Source: Tetrapyrgos nigripes (Eukaryota > Basidiomycota > Agaricomycetes > Agaricales > Campanellaceae). From it: a DNA stretch of 64,000 bases. Shown here one piece after another: positions 33,420 to 44,309 of the stretch (position 1 is its first letter; each line of letters starts with the position of its first letter). Under the pieces are notes generated by a model that was given only the letters and a program-made list of their open reading frames with translations, did not search any database and was not told the origin of the DNA. A program made the translations under genes and the position numbers. Location: positions 186,001 to 250,000 of the forward strand of contig JAACJM010000080.1 in assembly GCA_013368315.1 (NCBI GenBank), given 5' to 3'.

Positions 33420-36350
33420 TCTGCCCATGACGATGACCCATTACTGCGAACTTGAGGATGATATGTGTCAACTGGAGGCAGAGGGGATTTGGAAGGGAAA
33501 ACTAATGCCTAATGGGAAGGTGTGTATTCAAGTCCCTGCTCTTTTAAATGGGGCTTTCTGCCTTTTTGGTAGCATGGTCAATATCTACAGTCTACCATGT
33601 CTTCTGCAAATCTGGCCAGTGCAAGTTGCATCAACAATGCATGGATTTCATTCCTATCTTTCAATGCTTCTGGGCCTCAGATAACCCTAACCTGGATATG
33701 GCCAGCTGGTGTCACCAGCACTACAGACTTCCCGCCAGCTCTGTCTTAGCTCTATGGCACACCACCCTAGTCTCGACTCTCAACAACATGTCAACAACTT
33801 CCCATTCTGAGGCAGATTCTAGGTCCTCGTGCTACTTGGACTCTTTGCCATGGACAAGTGCCTGGACATGATGAGTCAAGGTGTATGAAGCTGTGACCTC
33901 ACCCTAACCACATCTCAACATCAAGTCCACATGTTTATGTTGTTTAGACAAGACCAACACTGCCTCTCAGCATCACAGATGGAAGCTGTTACACCCTTGT
34001 TACCACCACCACCAGCCTCTAGCTGTTGTTTGGGTTTTTTTTGTGAATTTGGGGTCACCAATGAGTGCAAGAGATGTTGGCACAGGAAGAGGGACTGGGA
34101 CTGGAGATAAGAACAGGTACTGGGAGGGTCAGTAGAGCTTAGAGTCTGAATGGGATTTCCAGAGCGAAGAGCAGAAGTGTGTATTTTGGCTCTTCTTTCT
34201 CCAGTGCTGCTAATGATGTGTACTACCAGCAGATTTGCAGCCTACATTGTAGTCGTGCAAGAATGGTCAAGCCTACCACTCTGACTCTCACTAGGTCCAG
34301 GTGCCAGCTTTCACTTCACTTTCCCTATTTCTCTAAACCAACTGCATGCCGCCCTCAGCACCCACATCAACATCTACCCCTGTCTCTGGCACCCACAATT
34401 CTGTGCATCCTGTTCCATCTTTCATAGTGCCAACTATGTTTGGCTCATTTCCTCACAGAGACCCAGCTCTTGACTCCCGAGGGAAGGTTTCTCCTTCAAG
34501 GCTGATGCCATACTGATGAGGAGTCAATTTAGAGGTGACACTGAGAAAGCCCCACCAACACTTTGTCCAACCGTATTACTGCTGATATTGCGAATACCTG
34601 TGATTGCCAGCATGGCCTTGAGAGCTCATCAATGGGTCAACTTGTCCAAGTACCCCTATACCCAACCATCATCATCATCATCATCATCATACCGATTGAT
34701 GACTCCTCTTTGACTTCTATTGAATGTATTCCCCTACCTCTACAGTCTGCCCTCCTGTCCATCAGCTTCAGCACCATCACATGCCAAGCTCAGTGAGAAT
34801 GGGATTCCACCAGGTCATTCAGATGACAAGACCAAAACATCCTTCTGTGCAACCAAGGTGTTCATGGGACGAGAGAGCTAGACATAGAGCATTTGGAGGT
34901 GGCTGCAAAGTTTGACGAAAATGGTCCTAACCAGGGAAAGACTGGAGGGGATCTGGGGGGATGATACTGCTATAGGCTGAGTAAGGCAATGGGAAGGTGT
35001 GTGGTTTAGTCTTATTTATTCTGGGCAAGGATTTCTGACCTTTTGTTAGCTTGATCAATGTCTTTCACACACCGCATCTTCTGCAAAACTCACCTCCTAA
35101 GGCAGATTATGGGTCTTCCTGGACACTCATTGTGATGGATACATGCCTGGAAGACAAGTCACAGTGTATGCAGCTGTAGGTCCATCACTGTGTGCTCAGC
35201 TTCACTGGTGACCTCAACACTCACAACAACCTCAGCATTGGACATAAGAATGGAATGGGAAGCAACGGAAGAACAAAGAGACTGAAAGAGGCTTCAATGG
35301 GTTTCTCAGAGTGAAAACAAGGTATATTTCTATTCTTATTTCTCTGGTCCTAGGCCTGTTCATTTTGCTAACAACATCTACAAGCAGATGGGCTCTACAT
35401 TCCTCTGAAACTCTTCTACTGTCTCCACTGTCTCCAATGCCTCAACCTTCTTCACTCTTTATGCCTTAATCATATGTACACCATCCTCCAACTCCCACCT
35501 TTCCTTCACCAATATAGACAACTCCTCTTTTGACACCTTCATCTCTTTCCCTTCCTTCATCTCATTGTTGCATCCTTCATCAAATTCTCTGGTCCTCAAA
35601 CCACCCATTATCTGTTCTCAGCTATTCATGTGCTCTCTCCAGATTACTGTTTTATTCCCTTGACATGTCTGGACTCTGCATCTACAGCCAATCATTTCAC
35701 CTTGTCCTCTGCAGCCAGTAATGTGTCTCATAACACACTTGGCGTTTCTCTGTCTCTGTCTGAGCTTCTGCCATATCTATTCAGGCTTTGGTTTTCTTGA
35801 GGCGAAGGGAGGGTTTTGAGTTCACTGGGGAGTTTTTGAATGTGGTGGTTCGTGTCTGGATGGTTGTAGGAATTTGGAAAGGGTGGTTCTGGTTCTAGGA
35901 GTATGAGTTGGGTCTAGACAGCTTTGGGATAGCTTTGGCTGGCCATGTAGACATGGTTATTGTCCTTCTGTTTCAAGTTCCTGGCATGAGACACAACCTG
36001 GTTCATCATGGTGCTTGTCTTTGGATTTGGGCAGCAGAACAAGGACTGGGTTTGAGATGTGGACATTGGCTTCAATAACAAGAACTGCTGGATGTGGATA
36101 TGGAGGTGGAGGTGGAAGTGGAACCAGTTGTTGCTGTATTTGGACAACTAGAGCATTAGAGCATCTTCATCCTCTTCTTCCCAATACAACCACTAGCTGA
36201 AGGATGGGTCTGGGTCTGCTTTTGGCCACCATTGGTGTGGGTGTAGGCTTGACTCTTGATGTCATATTACGTTGAGATGGTGTTCAAAGTCATCCAGGTT
36301 GGAGATACATGGTGCTAGTATGGAGAGTAGAAGCCTTTGATCAGTGGGAG
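33420..36350. repeat. Two diverged tandem copies of an unknown repeat, about 1.4 kb each
   Basis: Landmarks recur in the same order. AATGGGAAGGTGTGT is at about 33513 and 34990. The words ATGTCTT..CAAA and GCATCTTCTGCAAAACTC occupy corresponding places. GAGGCAGATTCTAGGTC at about 33809 corresponds to AAGGCAGATTATGGGTC at about 35099. The AGTGCCTGGACATGA and ATGCCTGGAAGACA blocks correspond, as do GCTAATGATGTGTACTACCA at 34207 and GCTAACAACATCTACAAGCA at 35367. The copies are much diverged and poor in CpG. No coding frame or domain could be recovered. Confidence 0.55.
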
Positions 36351-37846
36351 TTGGCCTCCATGATATTTTACAGGAGTTTGCAAAATTAATGAGACTCACA
36401 GGGCACAATTGATCTCAGTAGAATACAGCAAATAATAATAAAAATAGCTTGACTCTGCCATACTGATAAGCACGTCCTTCATCTTCCACAACCCTGCTCT
36501 TCCCTTCTACACTGTCACCATCTCTCATACCTCATATCTGTGCATTCAATTTGACAATGAGGTCATTGCATTCCTAGGGAAAAGGGTCTTCAGGGATGTC
36601 AGGCTGAGAAGAGTCATACTTGTCCACGTGGTAAGTACAATGTGTAGAGTACTTCCTTAGATATGTCTAGGTTGTTGGTGGCCAGGATGACTTGAAGACA
36701 GATAGGCGATGCCCATTGAGTCCATTGAAAGTAGATAATGTGATGTCCTGGTCAGTCTGAGGTAGAAGAGAAAGGCCACCAGGCAACAATGGATGAAGTA
36801 CAAGTGCAAACAGCAAACCACATAAGTGCTACACAGCCACCACACCTTTTCCCTTTACCAACATCCACTTGCATGTGTACACTTCAACTGGGGTAAGGGG
36901 CCACTGCTCTGCATGGCAAGTTACGAGGCCCAGAGGAATTACTAGAGCCTTGTGAATTTATTGCTTACTTACTCTGATGCAAGGAAAATCAAGTAATGTA
37001 TATATTGCTCATCGCAAACAGGGAAAAAAAATATGTAGTAGATAGTCTTTAGTGTGACTGCATTCCAAGAGTAAAGAGTGAACAGAGGGCAAATATGGAT
37101 CACTGGAGAGAAAAAAGAGATAGCATGATGTTTGCAAAGATAAGAAGGTTGGGGTTTGAAAAAAGCAAGAAGAAAACAAAAGAGATGGGAGAAGGCGGGA
37201 GCATGAATAGATCATTGTCAGAAGACCACAATGGACACCCTCAACACATTACACAATGCATGCAAGACATATACCAAACAATTGAAATTGTAGAAAAAGC
37301 AGTAAAAGAACAACAGAAAGAGTGAAAGGACAGACGTTGAAGAATAGGAAGGCTGAAACCAGAAAGACTTCATCACAAAGAGACAAAAGCTAGCCTGCCA
37401 TGACCCAGATTAGTTACAGCCTCTGGGGAATGTGTCTCTACACTGATGGCTCCAGAAACACATACAATGTCAATATCAGTGATGCAGTTTAAGTCTCAGA
37501 CCGCATGGAAGCATATAGCACAAGAAAGAAAGACAAAGAAGTGAAAAAAAATGTAGACACCACCAGTCCTGGTCCTCACCCAAAAAGCACTAAACAGCAA
37601 ACAGCAACAGCAGCGCAAAAGCCCAGCCAATGACAGAGTAACATGGAAAGGCGGTACACATCAGGTTCTTCAATTGCGCAACTTGGTAGATTTGAGAGTG
37701 TCATGGGTAAAGGATTGTTGTAGCATTTGGCTGTGCTCCTGAGACCCCATCCTAAACGGTCCAACAAATTGCGAGGAGTAGATCAGATGAAGTGGGTGCA
37801 CATCTCAACAGTAACCAGCATAGTAAAATGCAGTCTGTCCCTATAG
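36351..37846. other. CpG-poor sequence without a gene
   Basis: Short frames only. A stretch at 37090-37325 is purine-rich and open but shows no known motif. A YTDGSR-like word at about 37440 is too isolated to call an RNase H remnant. Confidence 0.35.
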
Positions 37847-38320
37847 TTCACCCCCAGTGAGAACAGACTATGCACAAATCCACACAATTTTCAGCAGAAA
37901 TCCAACAAAATTGGTGAGGATGCCAAAAGGATGCTTTGAGAAAGTTCAAGTCAGGACAAAATGTGAGTTTCAAATATTGACAGTGACACATCATCCACCA
38001 ATGTATTCTATTGGAATCAGGCAGATTTTTGCAGATCAGCACTGAATTTGAGGCACTGTTTTTGGAACAGTAGCTGGCTCAGAATCAGTCAGATTCTGGC
38101 ATATTTCTGTGTATTCCTGTGGATTTGTACATATGATTCAGACAGCTACGAACTTGTGTCAATCAATGGCTCCAGATCTGCCGCAGATTATCACAGATTT
38201 TTACCAATGAGGGAAAATTTTTTGGTGAAAATCCAAGAACAGGTAAAGGGAAACAGATTTTTGTGGATTTGGTCAGATATCAGCAGATTTGTGTGTAGTT
38301 TGTTTTCACTGGGGGTGAAT
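37847..38320. mobile_element. Decayed inverted-terminal element
   Basis: The left end TTCACCCCCAGTGAGAACA and the right end, in reverse complement TTCACCCCCAGTGAAAACA, are inverted and continue in similarity for about 30 bp (ACTATGCACAAATC / ACTACACACAAATC). The interior is non-coding and nearly without CpG. Its left 150 bp is the inverted counterpart of 39771-39962. No target duplication could be fixed. Confidence 0.6.
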
Positions 38321-38563
38321 TCTCAGATTTTCACCAAAAATTTTCCCTCATTGGTAAAAATCCATGATAATCTGCAGCAGATCTGGAGCCATTGATTGAC
38401 ATAAGTTCATAGCTGCCCAAATCATATGTACAAATCTGCAGGAATACACAGAAATATGCCAGAATCTGACTGATTCCAAGCCAGCTACTGTTCCAAAAAT
38501 GGTGCCTCAACTTCAGTCCCGATCTGCAAAAATCTGTCTGATTCCAATAGAATACAGATGATG
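37988..38563. repeat. Large inverted repeat, arms about 240-250 bp
   Basis: The left arm (about 37988-38235) and right arm (about 38325-38563) are reverse complements with scattered mismatches. Shared pieces include GATTCCAATAGAATAC, CTACTGTTCCAAAAA, GAAATATGCCAGAATCTGA and TCAATGGCTCCAGATCTGC. The spacer of about 90 bp carries the right end of the element at 37847-38320. The layout suggests two copies of one element facing each other. Confidence 0.8.
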
Positions 38564-38971
38564 GGGGAGTGGCACAGGATAACTCGAAGCATGCAAGAAG
38601 GATGATGTGACAAATACAAGTCTCTGAAGATTAGAGAAGAGCATGTTGGAGACCATAAATGGCAGTAAACTGCATTAATCCATGCACCTGCACATAACTG
38701 ACTATCACACTGCAGAGGAAAACACATCAGAATGGTCAAATATGCATATAGCACAACACAGCACTCACTTGCATACCTGGTACCAGTCCTTCTGGCAGAG
38801 AAAACATGTCAGACCCACTGAATACATGTACAGTGGAACACGGTACTCACCTGCATACCCAAACCCCTTCCAAAGAACCTCTCCTAAAGCACATACACTC
38901 ATCTTATCTGTCAAAGCTTTGTGTCACACTGTCTAGGAGAAGATTTCTTGACAAACACATTAGGAGCCTCC

Positions 38972-39334
38972 TGTCATGATCACCTCCCTAAACTCCCTAT
39001 ATATCTAACTAGTCAGTGATCATTCCCGCTAGTTTCATAGTTCTTACTTGTATTGTTTCCATATTGATCGTATTCATTCGTTAGGTACTTATATGTTGTA
39101 TTTAGCTACTTGTTCCGTAGCAGAATCAACTCCATAGTTTCCCCCTAAGGTGCTAGGCCTTGTTCGAGCCTCTTCCTGTACTCTCGTGGCCCGGTCCCTT
39201 ACAGTAATTCTGTAAAGGATTAGGTCAGCCTGCGATGAGACCCAACCTCCAACTGGACCAAAAGGCCACAATATTCGGTACATGTGAATACCGTCGCAGG
39301 CTCTATATATGGAGTAAGGGACGTGACCCTTACA
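38972..39334. mobile_element. Solo LTR, 363 bp, 5-bp TSD
   Basis: The sequence starts TGTCATGATC and ends GTGACCCTTACA (TGT...ACA), flanked on both sides by CCTCC (38967-38971 and 39335-39339). The interior contains a TATATATC stretch and normal CpG frequency, unlike the surrounding block. No internal retrotransposon genes adjoin it. The superfamily (Gypsy or Copia) cannot be told from the LTR alone, and it is not related to the 40.65-kb element's LTR. Confidence 0.8.
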
Positions 39335-39652
39335 CCTCCAAAGCAAGTGTGAGCATCTAACTGAGCTAGCATATGGTATCTAATTCGAATCAAAGACAAT
39401 AGCCATTGGGTGGGCACTAGGAGAGCAGGAGAAAGGCAGAAGGAGAGAGCAGGGCGATGTGGAAGAACTTAAGAAGGATGGTGGTGGTACACATCAAAGG
39501 CACGGAGCGTGTGACCATGTCACCAATTTCATTTGAGCCAGGTCTAGTTGACTTCACGTTGACTGCGACATCGACTGCAAGGATACGGTGTCTTGGTCTT
39601 GCGTATGTTGGCACTATACTACTACATATTATTATTATTATTAGGACGCAAG

Positions 39653-39770
39653 CACGCCGAAAAGACAAAAATATAGATCACATCACCACTACTGATATAA
39701 GATATATCTGTAAAAAAGTGTGTTTCTGTACGCCTTTCTGCCGAGCGGATATTTTTGTATTTTCAGCGTG
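39653..39770. mobile_element. 118-bp MITE, family with CACGCCGAAAA ends, copy A
   Basis: Inverted ends CACGCCGAAAAGACAAAAAT and, from the other side, CACGCTGAAAATACAAAAAT. AAG flanks both sides (39650-39652, 39771-39773). The centre GATATAAGATATATCTGT is shared with copy B at 58343. It carries no coding capacity. Confidence 0.9.
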
Positions 39771-39962
39771 AAGGCGACGTGGATGACGCATCGCTGTCAA
39801 TATTTGAAACTCAGATTTCGTCAGATTCAGCCTGACTCGAACTTTCTCGAAGCATCCTTTTGGCATCCTTGCCGATTTCGTCGGATTTCTGCTGAAAATT
39901 GTCACTGTTGTGCAGATTTGTGCGAATTTGCGCGTAGTCCGTTTTCACTGGGGTTCACCCCT
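39771..39962. repeat. CpG-retaining inverted copy of the 37.85-kb element end
   Basis: In reverse complement this segment matches 37847-37993, including CCCAGTGAAAAC, TTTTCAGCAGAAATCC, GGATGCCAAAAGGATGCTT and GAGTTTCAAATATTGACAG. Where this copy has CG the other has CA or TG. Its outer end at about 39962 (GTTTTCACTGGGGTTCACCC) corresponds to the terminal repeat of the 37.85-kb element. Confidence 0.85.
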
Positions 39963-40649
39963 TATGCGACCACTCTCTTCTTCACGACAACCACCTTTCG
40001 TCCATGGACATACATGTACACGAGTCGAGAACTTGAAGAAGCAACACCATCAGTTAGAAGATTGGGAATCAGCCTGAATCAGCATTTTGCTTGAGGACTG
40101 AGAGTGATCGCCATTGGGTCGCCGTTGGGTTGAAAGTGGGGTGACGAGTTGACATGCTGGCATGACGTTATGTTGATGTCGTGGGTTCCAGACCAAGTCT
40201 AGACTGTTCGGTTATCGGGAAGGATAGAGGCCGGCTTAGGGGTGGGAGTTTGAACCTGTGGAAAACTTTACAACTCAATTACGGGATCTCCACCTAAGTT
40301 AAAAGTTAACTCAGCCTAAAGGCCTCGTAACATCTATGCAAGCGCCGCCAGGCTTCTCGCACAGAATCCCGCAATAGTCTATTTGACGGACAAGATGCTT
40401 AAGAACCCTCGGCATCTTACAATCAAATATGGATCAGTCTGATGACAACAACGAAGCAAACTCTGCTGATATTGAGCTACTCAAGCCAGACTTCGGAGCA
40501 TTAGGTCAAATGCATCTTGGATCTCTGATATAACAAGAGACACGCAACTCTGAGAACTTTGTAACCCAACGCCCAAATCCCATACCCAATGAATACCCAA
40601 AATCCTCTCGTTAACGCATTCTCATTCCCGCTGTTTCTCCTCTACTCCT
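39963..40649. other. Intergenic, left flank of the copia element
   Basis: I see no gene. Frames are short, and CpG frequency is ordinary. The last five bases (CTCCT, 40645-40649) form the left target duplication of the retrotransposon. Confidence 0.45.
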
Positions 40650-41048
40650 TGTTGAAATATATACCTTCCATGTATAGTAACTATGATTCTATATGGAGTT
40701 ATTATGAAACTTCTACGTAGCTATAAGTATGCTAGTCCTCCAGGACATTCTCCAGACATTACTCTTATCTTCTACTATGTAGTGATATCTCTGTAGATAG
40801 CAATATGGCCAATGGCAATATCCTCTTAGTCTCTAGGTATGTCCATGGACAATGTAGATATTAGTAATTACATGCTCTTTATCTAGTATAAAAGCTCTCT
40901 GTAAAGTTGTAGATACTACAGAACAATATCCAGTTCTATCTGCTCTACAAGCAACGTGTATCTAAGCTCTACTAGCTTTCTACTCAGCCCTCTATTTGGT
41001 GAGCTCTACTGACTAGTCACCCTACGCTGAATATTTGCTGCTTCTTTA
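40650..41048 (+). repeat. 5' LTR with TATA box
   Basis: It contains TATAAAA at 40887-40893, likely the promoter for genomic RNA, with about 155 bp of LTR downstream. It differs from the 3' LTR at CCAG versus CCGG and at AACGTG versus AACTTG. The first is a CpG transition. Confidence 0.92.
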
Positions 41049-41060
41049 GGTTATGGGCCC
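41049..41060 (+). other. Primer-binding site, initiator tRNA-Met half-molecule type
   Basis: GGTTATGGGCCC starts at the first base after the LTR. It complements the anticodon stem-loop GGGCCCAUAACC of initiator tRNA-Met rather than a tRNA 3' end. This is the priming mode known for Drosophila copia and yeast Ty5, which use a tRNA fragment cut in the anticodon loop. Confidence 0.8.
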
Positions 41061-41891
41061 CGAGGGCCATCGATGCTGGTCTTATCCCATACAACTACCG
41101 TTGTCAAGATGGATCGCATTGTCGAGGTCAACGGCGAGCTCATCACCGAGTAAGCTGTCGGACTCGATGTTGTGCAGTTGGTGGATCGATGTTTCGCTTT
41201 ATCTCCTTCTTCATCTATATTGGCTGGTAAAATATATAACCTGGGTTCAGTTTAGAGTCGCATTAGGCACTCTTTGCTGGTTTAGTTATAGATCTAGATA
41301 AGTCACTTTATACCTGTAACAGTTATTTGTGGAACCCTTATGGATCTACAGATAGTTGTATGCAGAGTGACTGGCACGCTTTGCAGCCTCCACTTTAGTG
41401 TGGGACTGTTTTTCGCACTCAGGCAAAACTCCGTAGTCATTCGGATGAGCCAGGGGCGTTTATAAAAGTCGCCAATCTAGATCTATAGAAAAACAGTAGT
41501 TAGATAGTACTCCCCTATATGCTTTAAGGCATCTCTACACCCATTAGGAAGTACTGTGCCACTACGGTCAATATTGCGACTTCTAGAGTAATCATGTGCT
41601 CTCTGTCAAGAGTATGGTCTCTGACAGTGTGAAATTGATTGAGAAGCACTGATGAAGGAGTTAATATAGGATTCCATTATGTGCACGTACCGACGAACGG
41701 TTTTCTACTGGCATATAGTTGATTAATGCAAATGTATTATGTACATTCCTTGTCTGAGGTGTTTGCTCAGAAAGGAGAAGGAATATTGCAATCATCCTAT
41801 ACACTGTGGTTGTATTAGACCCTTCGATGTTCCTTGGTACTTGTGACCTATTGAATGCACATCTTTACTGATTGATGCTTCATAGATCAAT
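41061..41891 (+). other. Retrotransposon leader with a short upstream ORF
   Basis: A 14-codon ORF (41109-41153) begins ATGGATCGC and ends with TAA inside a GTAAGC donor-like sequence. An acceptor-like TTCATAG lies just before the Gag ATG at 41892. The leader could therefore be spliced, but nothing proves it. No other coding signal is present. Confidence 0.4.
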
Positions 41892-44309
41892 ATGTCTTCC
41901 AACAACGCTATCAACAACACTGAAAGCATCTTCAACGTTCCCATTCTCAATACTACCAATTATGAGTTTTGGAACTATGCTATCACCCACCTCCTTGAAG
42001 CCAAAGGGCTTAGCAGGGTTGCTTCAGGTACCCAGAAGCGTTATGTGAACACAAGTCCCACCGAAACAGGTAATGCACCTTCTCTTCCTGAAGGATTTGT
42101 ACTAGTTTCTAATGAAGTTTTTAATGCTTTAACTGAATCCGAACAATCGTCTTATAACCAAATCGTTGACACCTTCGCTCATGAATGGGATCAATATCAA
42201 ATTTTGGTTAATAAACATGATCGGGAATTAGTTGAAACTTACAAGCTTCATAGTTCTTGGGATGACAAAGATGAACAAGCTTTGGGTTTTATTTCCTCCT
42301 ATCTTCCGAATGATGTGGGTTTGGAAATGAGAGAGTTCACTAGAGATGAAATAGAAGAAGACCCTTGTGCCAAAGCAAAAGGAGATTATACTGCAAAAAT
42401 GCTTTGGGATAAAATAGACAAGAAATACAGTTCTCCTGGCCCAACGTCATGGTTCTTAGACTTCAAAGAGTTCATGTCTTGGACGCTTGATGAGAAGAAA
42501 GATCCTGCAAACCAGATTGCATCTCTGGGAGCAGTTCTCACACGTCTTAAAGCCTATGGATTCACAGTGGATGACAAGTTTAGAGCTCTTTTCTTGATGG
42601 ATCGCATTCCGCAATCCTGGGGAAACTATGCTCAATTTACACTTGCCACTATTGAACCAAAGAATCTGACTATGGCACATGTGGAAGGACTGATTCTCGT
42701 CAAGTACAAACGACGGACTGGTCAATCTTCAGAATCATCTCTTCTTACCCGCATTACTGGAGATAGACGAAAGTTTGATTCTGCACCCAATTGGAACAAC
42801 CAGAAGGCTGGATCTTCTAAACAGAAGAACCAAGACAAGGGTAAGGGTAAACAACCCAAACCTCAGGAACCTTCTAAAACTGTTACAACAGGTGATGCGA
42901 ATCAAGGGGGAGATAAGAAGAAGAAAACTCGTCGCAGTAAGAAGAAGAAGGGTTCCAAAAAAGGTGCTGCTAATTTAGCTAATCCAGAAGTTGAAGCTGA
43001 TTCAGATTCTGATGATGATGCTCCTTTAATGGTGACCGCTTTTATGGCAAATCCTTTTACAAATGCCACATTAGATCCTATCGAAATCAGTGACACTGAT
43101 GATCTACCAGAGACATGTGAGCAACCCATTTATGAACTTCTTCCCTATCATAACTTTCTGATTGTTCGATCAGATTGTTTTATAGACGAAAACAATGATT
43201 CTTCTTTGAAGGAAAGAGTAAAGCGGAACTTAGCTAAACAGGTCAGACCACAAACAATTTCAGGTTACTTCATTCTTACTCATTATGAGAGACTCATGAT
43301 CAATGAACTCGCACAGGAGACAGTTGATTTTGAAAGCTTTCTTAGAGTAGAAGCTCGTCATCAAATGACCCGTAAGCTAGCTGAAATTTGGGATTACACA
43401 TACAATTCTGATGGCACTCATACAGAACCTTATCTTCGAGCAAAAGACAATCTCAATGGTGACGAAGACATGACAAACCAATGGTTTGATCATGAAGGAA
43501 CTATCCGTCCCATTCAGAAACAAATCGAGGAAGAGGTCGAGTATTTTTGCCGCTATATCATGAATAAAGCTTTGGCTGATATGCGCAACCATAAATGGAT
43601 TCCACAGCAGTTTAAAAAACGTGAGCCAGTCCCTTCAAAGCCTCCTTCTTTGATTGAGAGAGCTTACTGGCCTACTCCTGCTCAATCTGTTATGTGCACG
43701 AATGGTGTTACAATTAACACTCAATTTCATGATACATCACTATATCCCGATTTCATTCGCACTCTACCTTTTAATCATACCAAAGCGTCATCGTCATCTT
43801 CAAGTAGAAAGCGAAAGGCTGTTCAAGGTTCGTCTTCTTCTGAATCATCAGATTCTACATCTTCAGATCATAGCGAAGAAAGTTCCTTTAAATATATTCC
43901 TCCGAGTGTTGCATTCAAAATGTGGCAAGACAGAATGTCTCACATGTTCACAGATCCAATCCTCGAGAATATAAAAAGAGAACCTGATGAATCTGGAAAC
44001 ACTTCGAAGAAACCTCGCTATGATGCACCTTTAGAAGAAGAAGCTGGTCCCTCATCTCTGGCAGATGCAATAAATGTTTCCATTTCGTCTGGATACCTTG
44101 CCGATGATGATGGTGTCAGTCTTGGTTCAGAATCAGATGTGGAAATTTATATTGATGGAGACAAAACTATGGCTTTCTGGCAAGTATTTCACACCTCTAA
44201 TAAAAATAGTGCACTCATACAATTGCCTCAGATCTCAATGTCGTTGGACTATTGTGAATCTCATACAGCCCTAGTGGCTATAGACAATTGTACTATTATT
44301 ACAAAATGA
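41892..44309 (+). CDS. gag: Copia Gag with long C-terminal extension
   Basis: 805 codons from a real ATG. Residues about 15-290 resemble the UBN2-type Gag capsid region of copia elements (NYEFWNYAITHLLEAKGL near the start, then MLWDKIDKKYSS, then LGAVLTRLKAYGF). It should form the virus-like particle and bind genomic RNA. No CCHC zinc knuckle occurs anywhere; a Lys/Arg cluster at about residues 330-360 may replace it. A further stretch of about 400 residues follows, acidic and Ser-rich in parts, with no match I know. That makes this Gag far longer than the usual 250-450 residues. It ends at TGA 44307-44309, just before the protease region, which continues in another frame. A one-base excess in an A-run may have created this stop. 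Confidence 0.85.
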   Translation: MSSNNAINNTESIFNVPILNTTNYEFWNYAITHLLEAKGLSRVASGTQKRYVNTSPTETGNAPSLPEGFVLVSNEVFNALTESEQSSYNQIVDTFAHEWDQYQILVNKHDRELVETYKLHSSWDDKDEQALGFISSYLPNDVGLEMREFTRDEIEEDPCAKAKGDYTAKMLWDKIDKKYSSPGPTSWFLDFKEFMSWTLDEKKDPANQIASLGAVLTRLKAYGFTVDDKFRALFLMDRIPQSWGNYAQFTLATIEPKNLTMAHVEGLILVKYKRRTGQSSESSLLTRITGDRRKFDSAPNWNNQKAGSSKQKNQDKGKGKQPKPQEPSKTVTTGDANQGGDKKKKTRRSKKKKGSKKGAANLANPEVEADSDSDDDAPLMVTAFMANPFTNATLDPIEISDTDDLPETCEQPIYELLPYHNFLIVRSDCFIDENNDSSLKERVKRNLAKQVRPQTISGYFILTHYERLMINELAQETVDFESFLRVEARHQMTRKLAEIWDYTYNSDGTHTEPYLRAKDNLNGDEDMTNQWFDHEGTIRPIQKQIEEEVEYFCRYIMNKALADMRNHKWIPQQFKKREPVPSKPPSLIERAYWPTPAQSVMCTNGVTINTQFHDTSLYPDFIRTLPFNHTKASSSSSSRKRKAVQGSSSSESSDSTSSDHSEESSFKYIPPSVAFKMWQDRMSHMFTDPILENIKREPDESGNTSKKPRYDAPLEEEAGPSSLADAINVSISSGYLADDDGVSLGSESDVEIYIDGDKTMAFWQVFHTSNKNSALIQLPQISMSLDYCESHTALVAIDNCTIITK

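Noticed and set aside
37425..37490. YTDGSR word suggesting a LINE RNase H
   Set aside because: A single six-residue match with no surrounding RT or RNase H motifs in CpG-decayed sequence.
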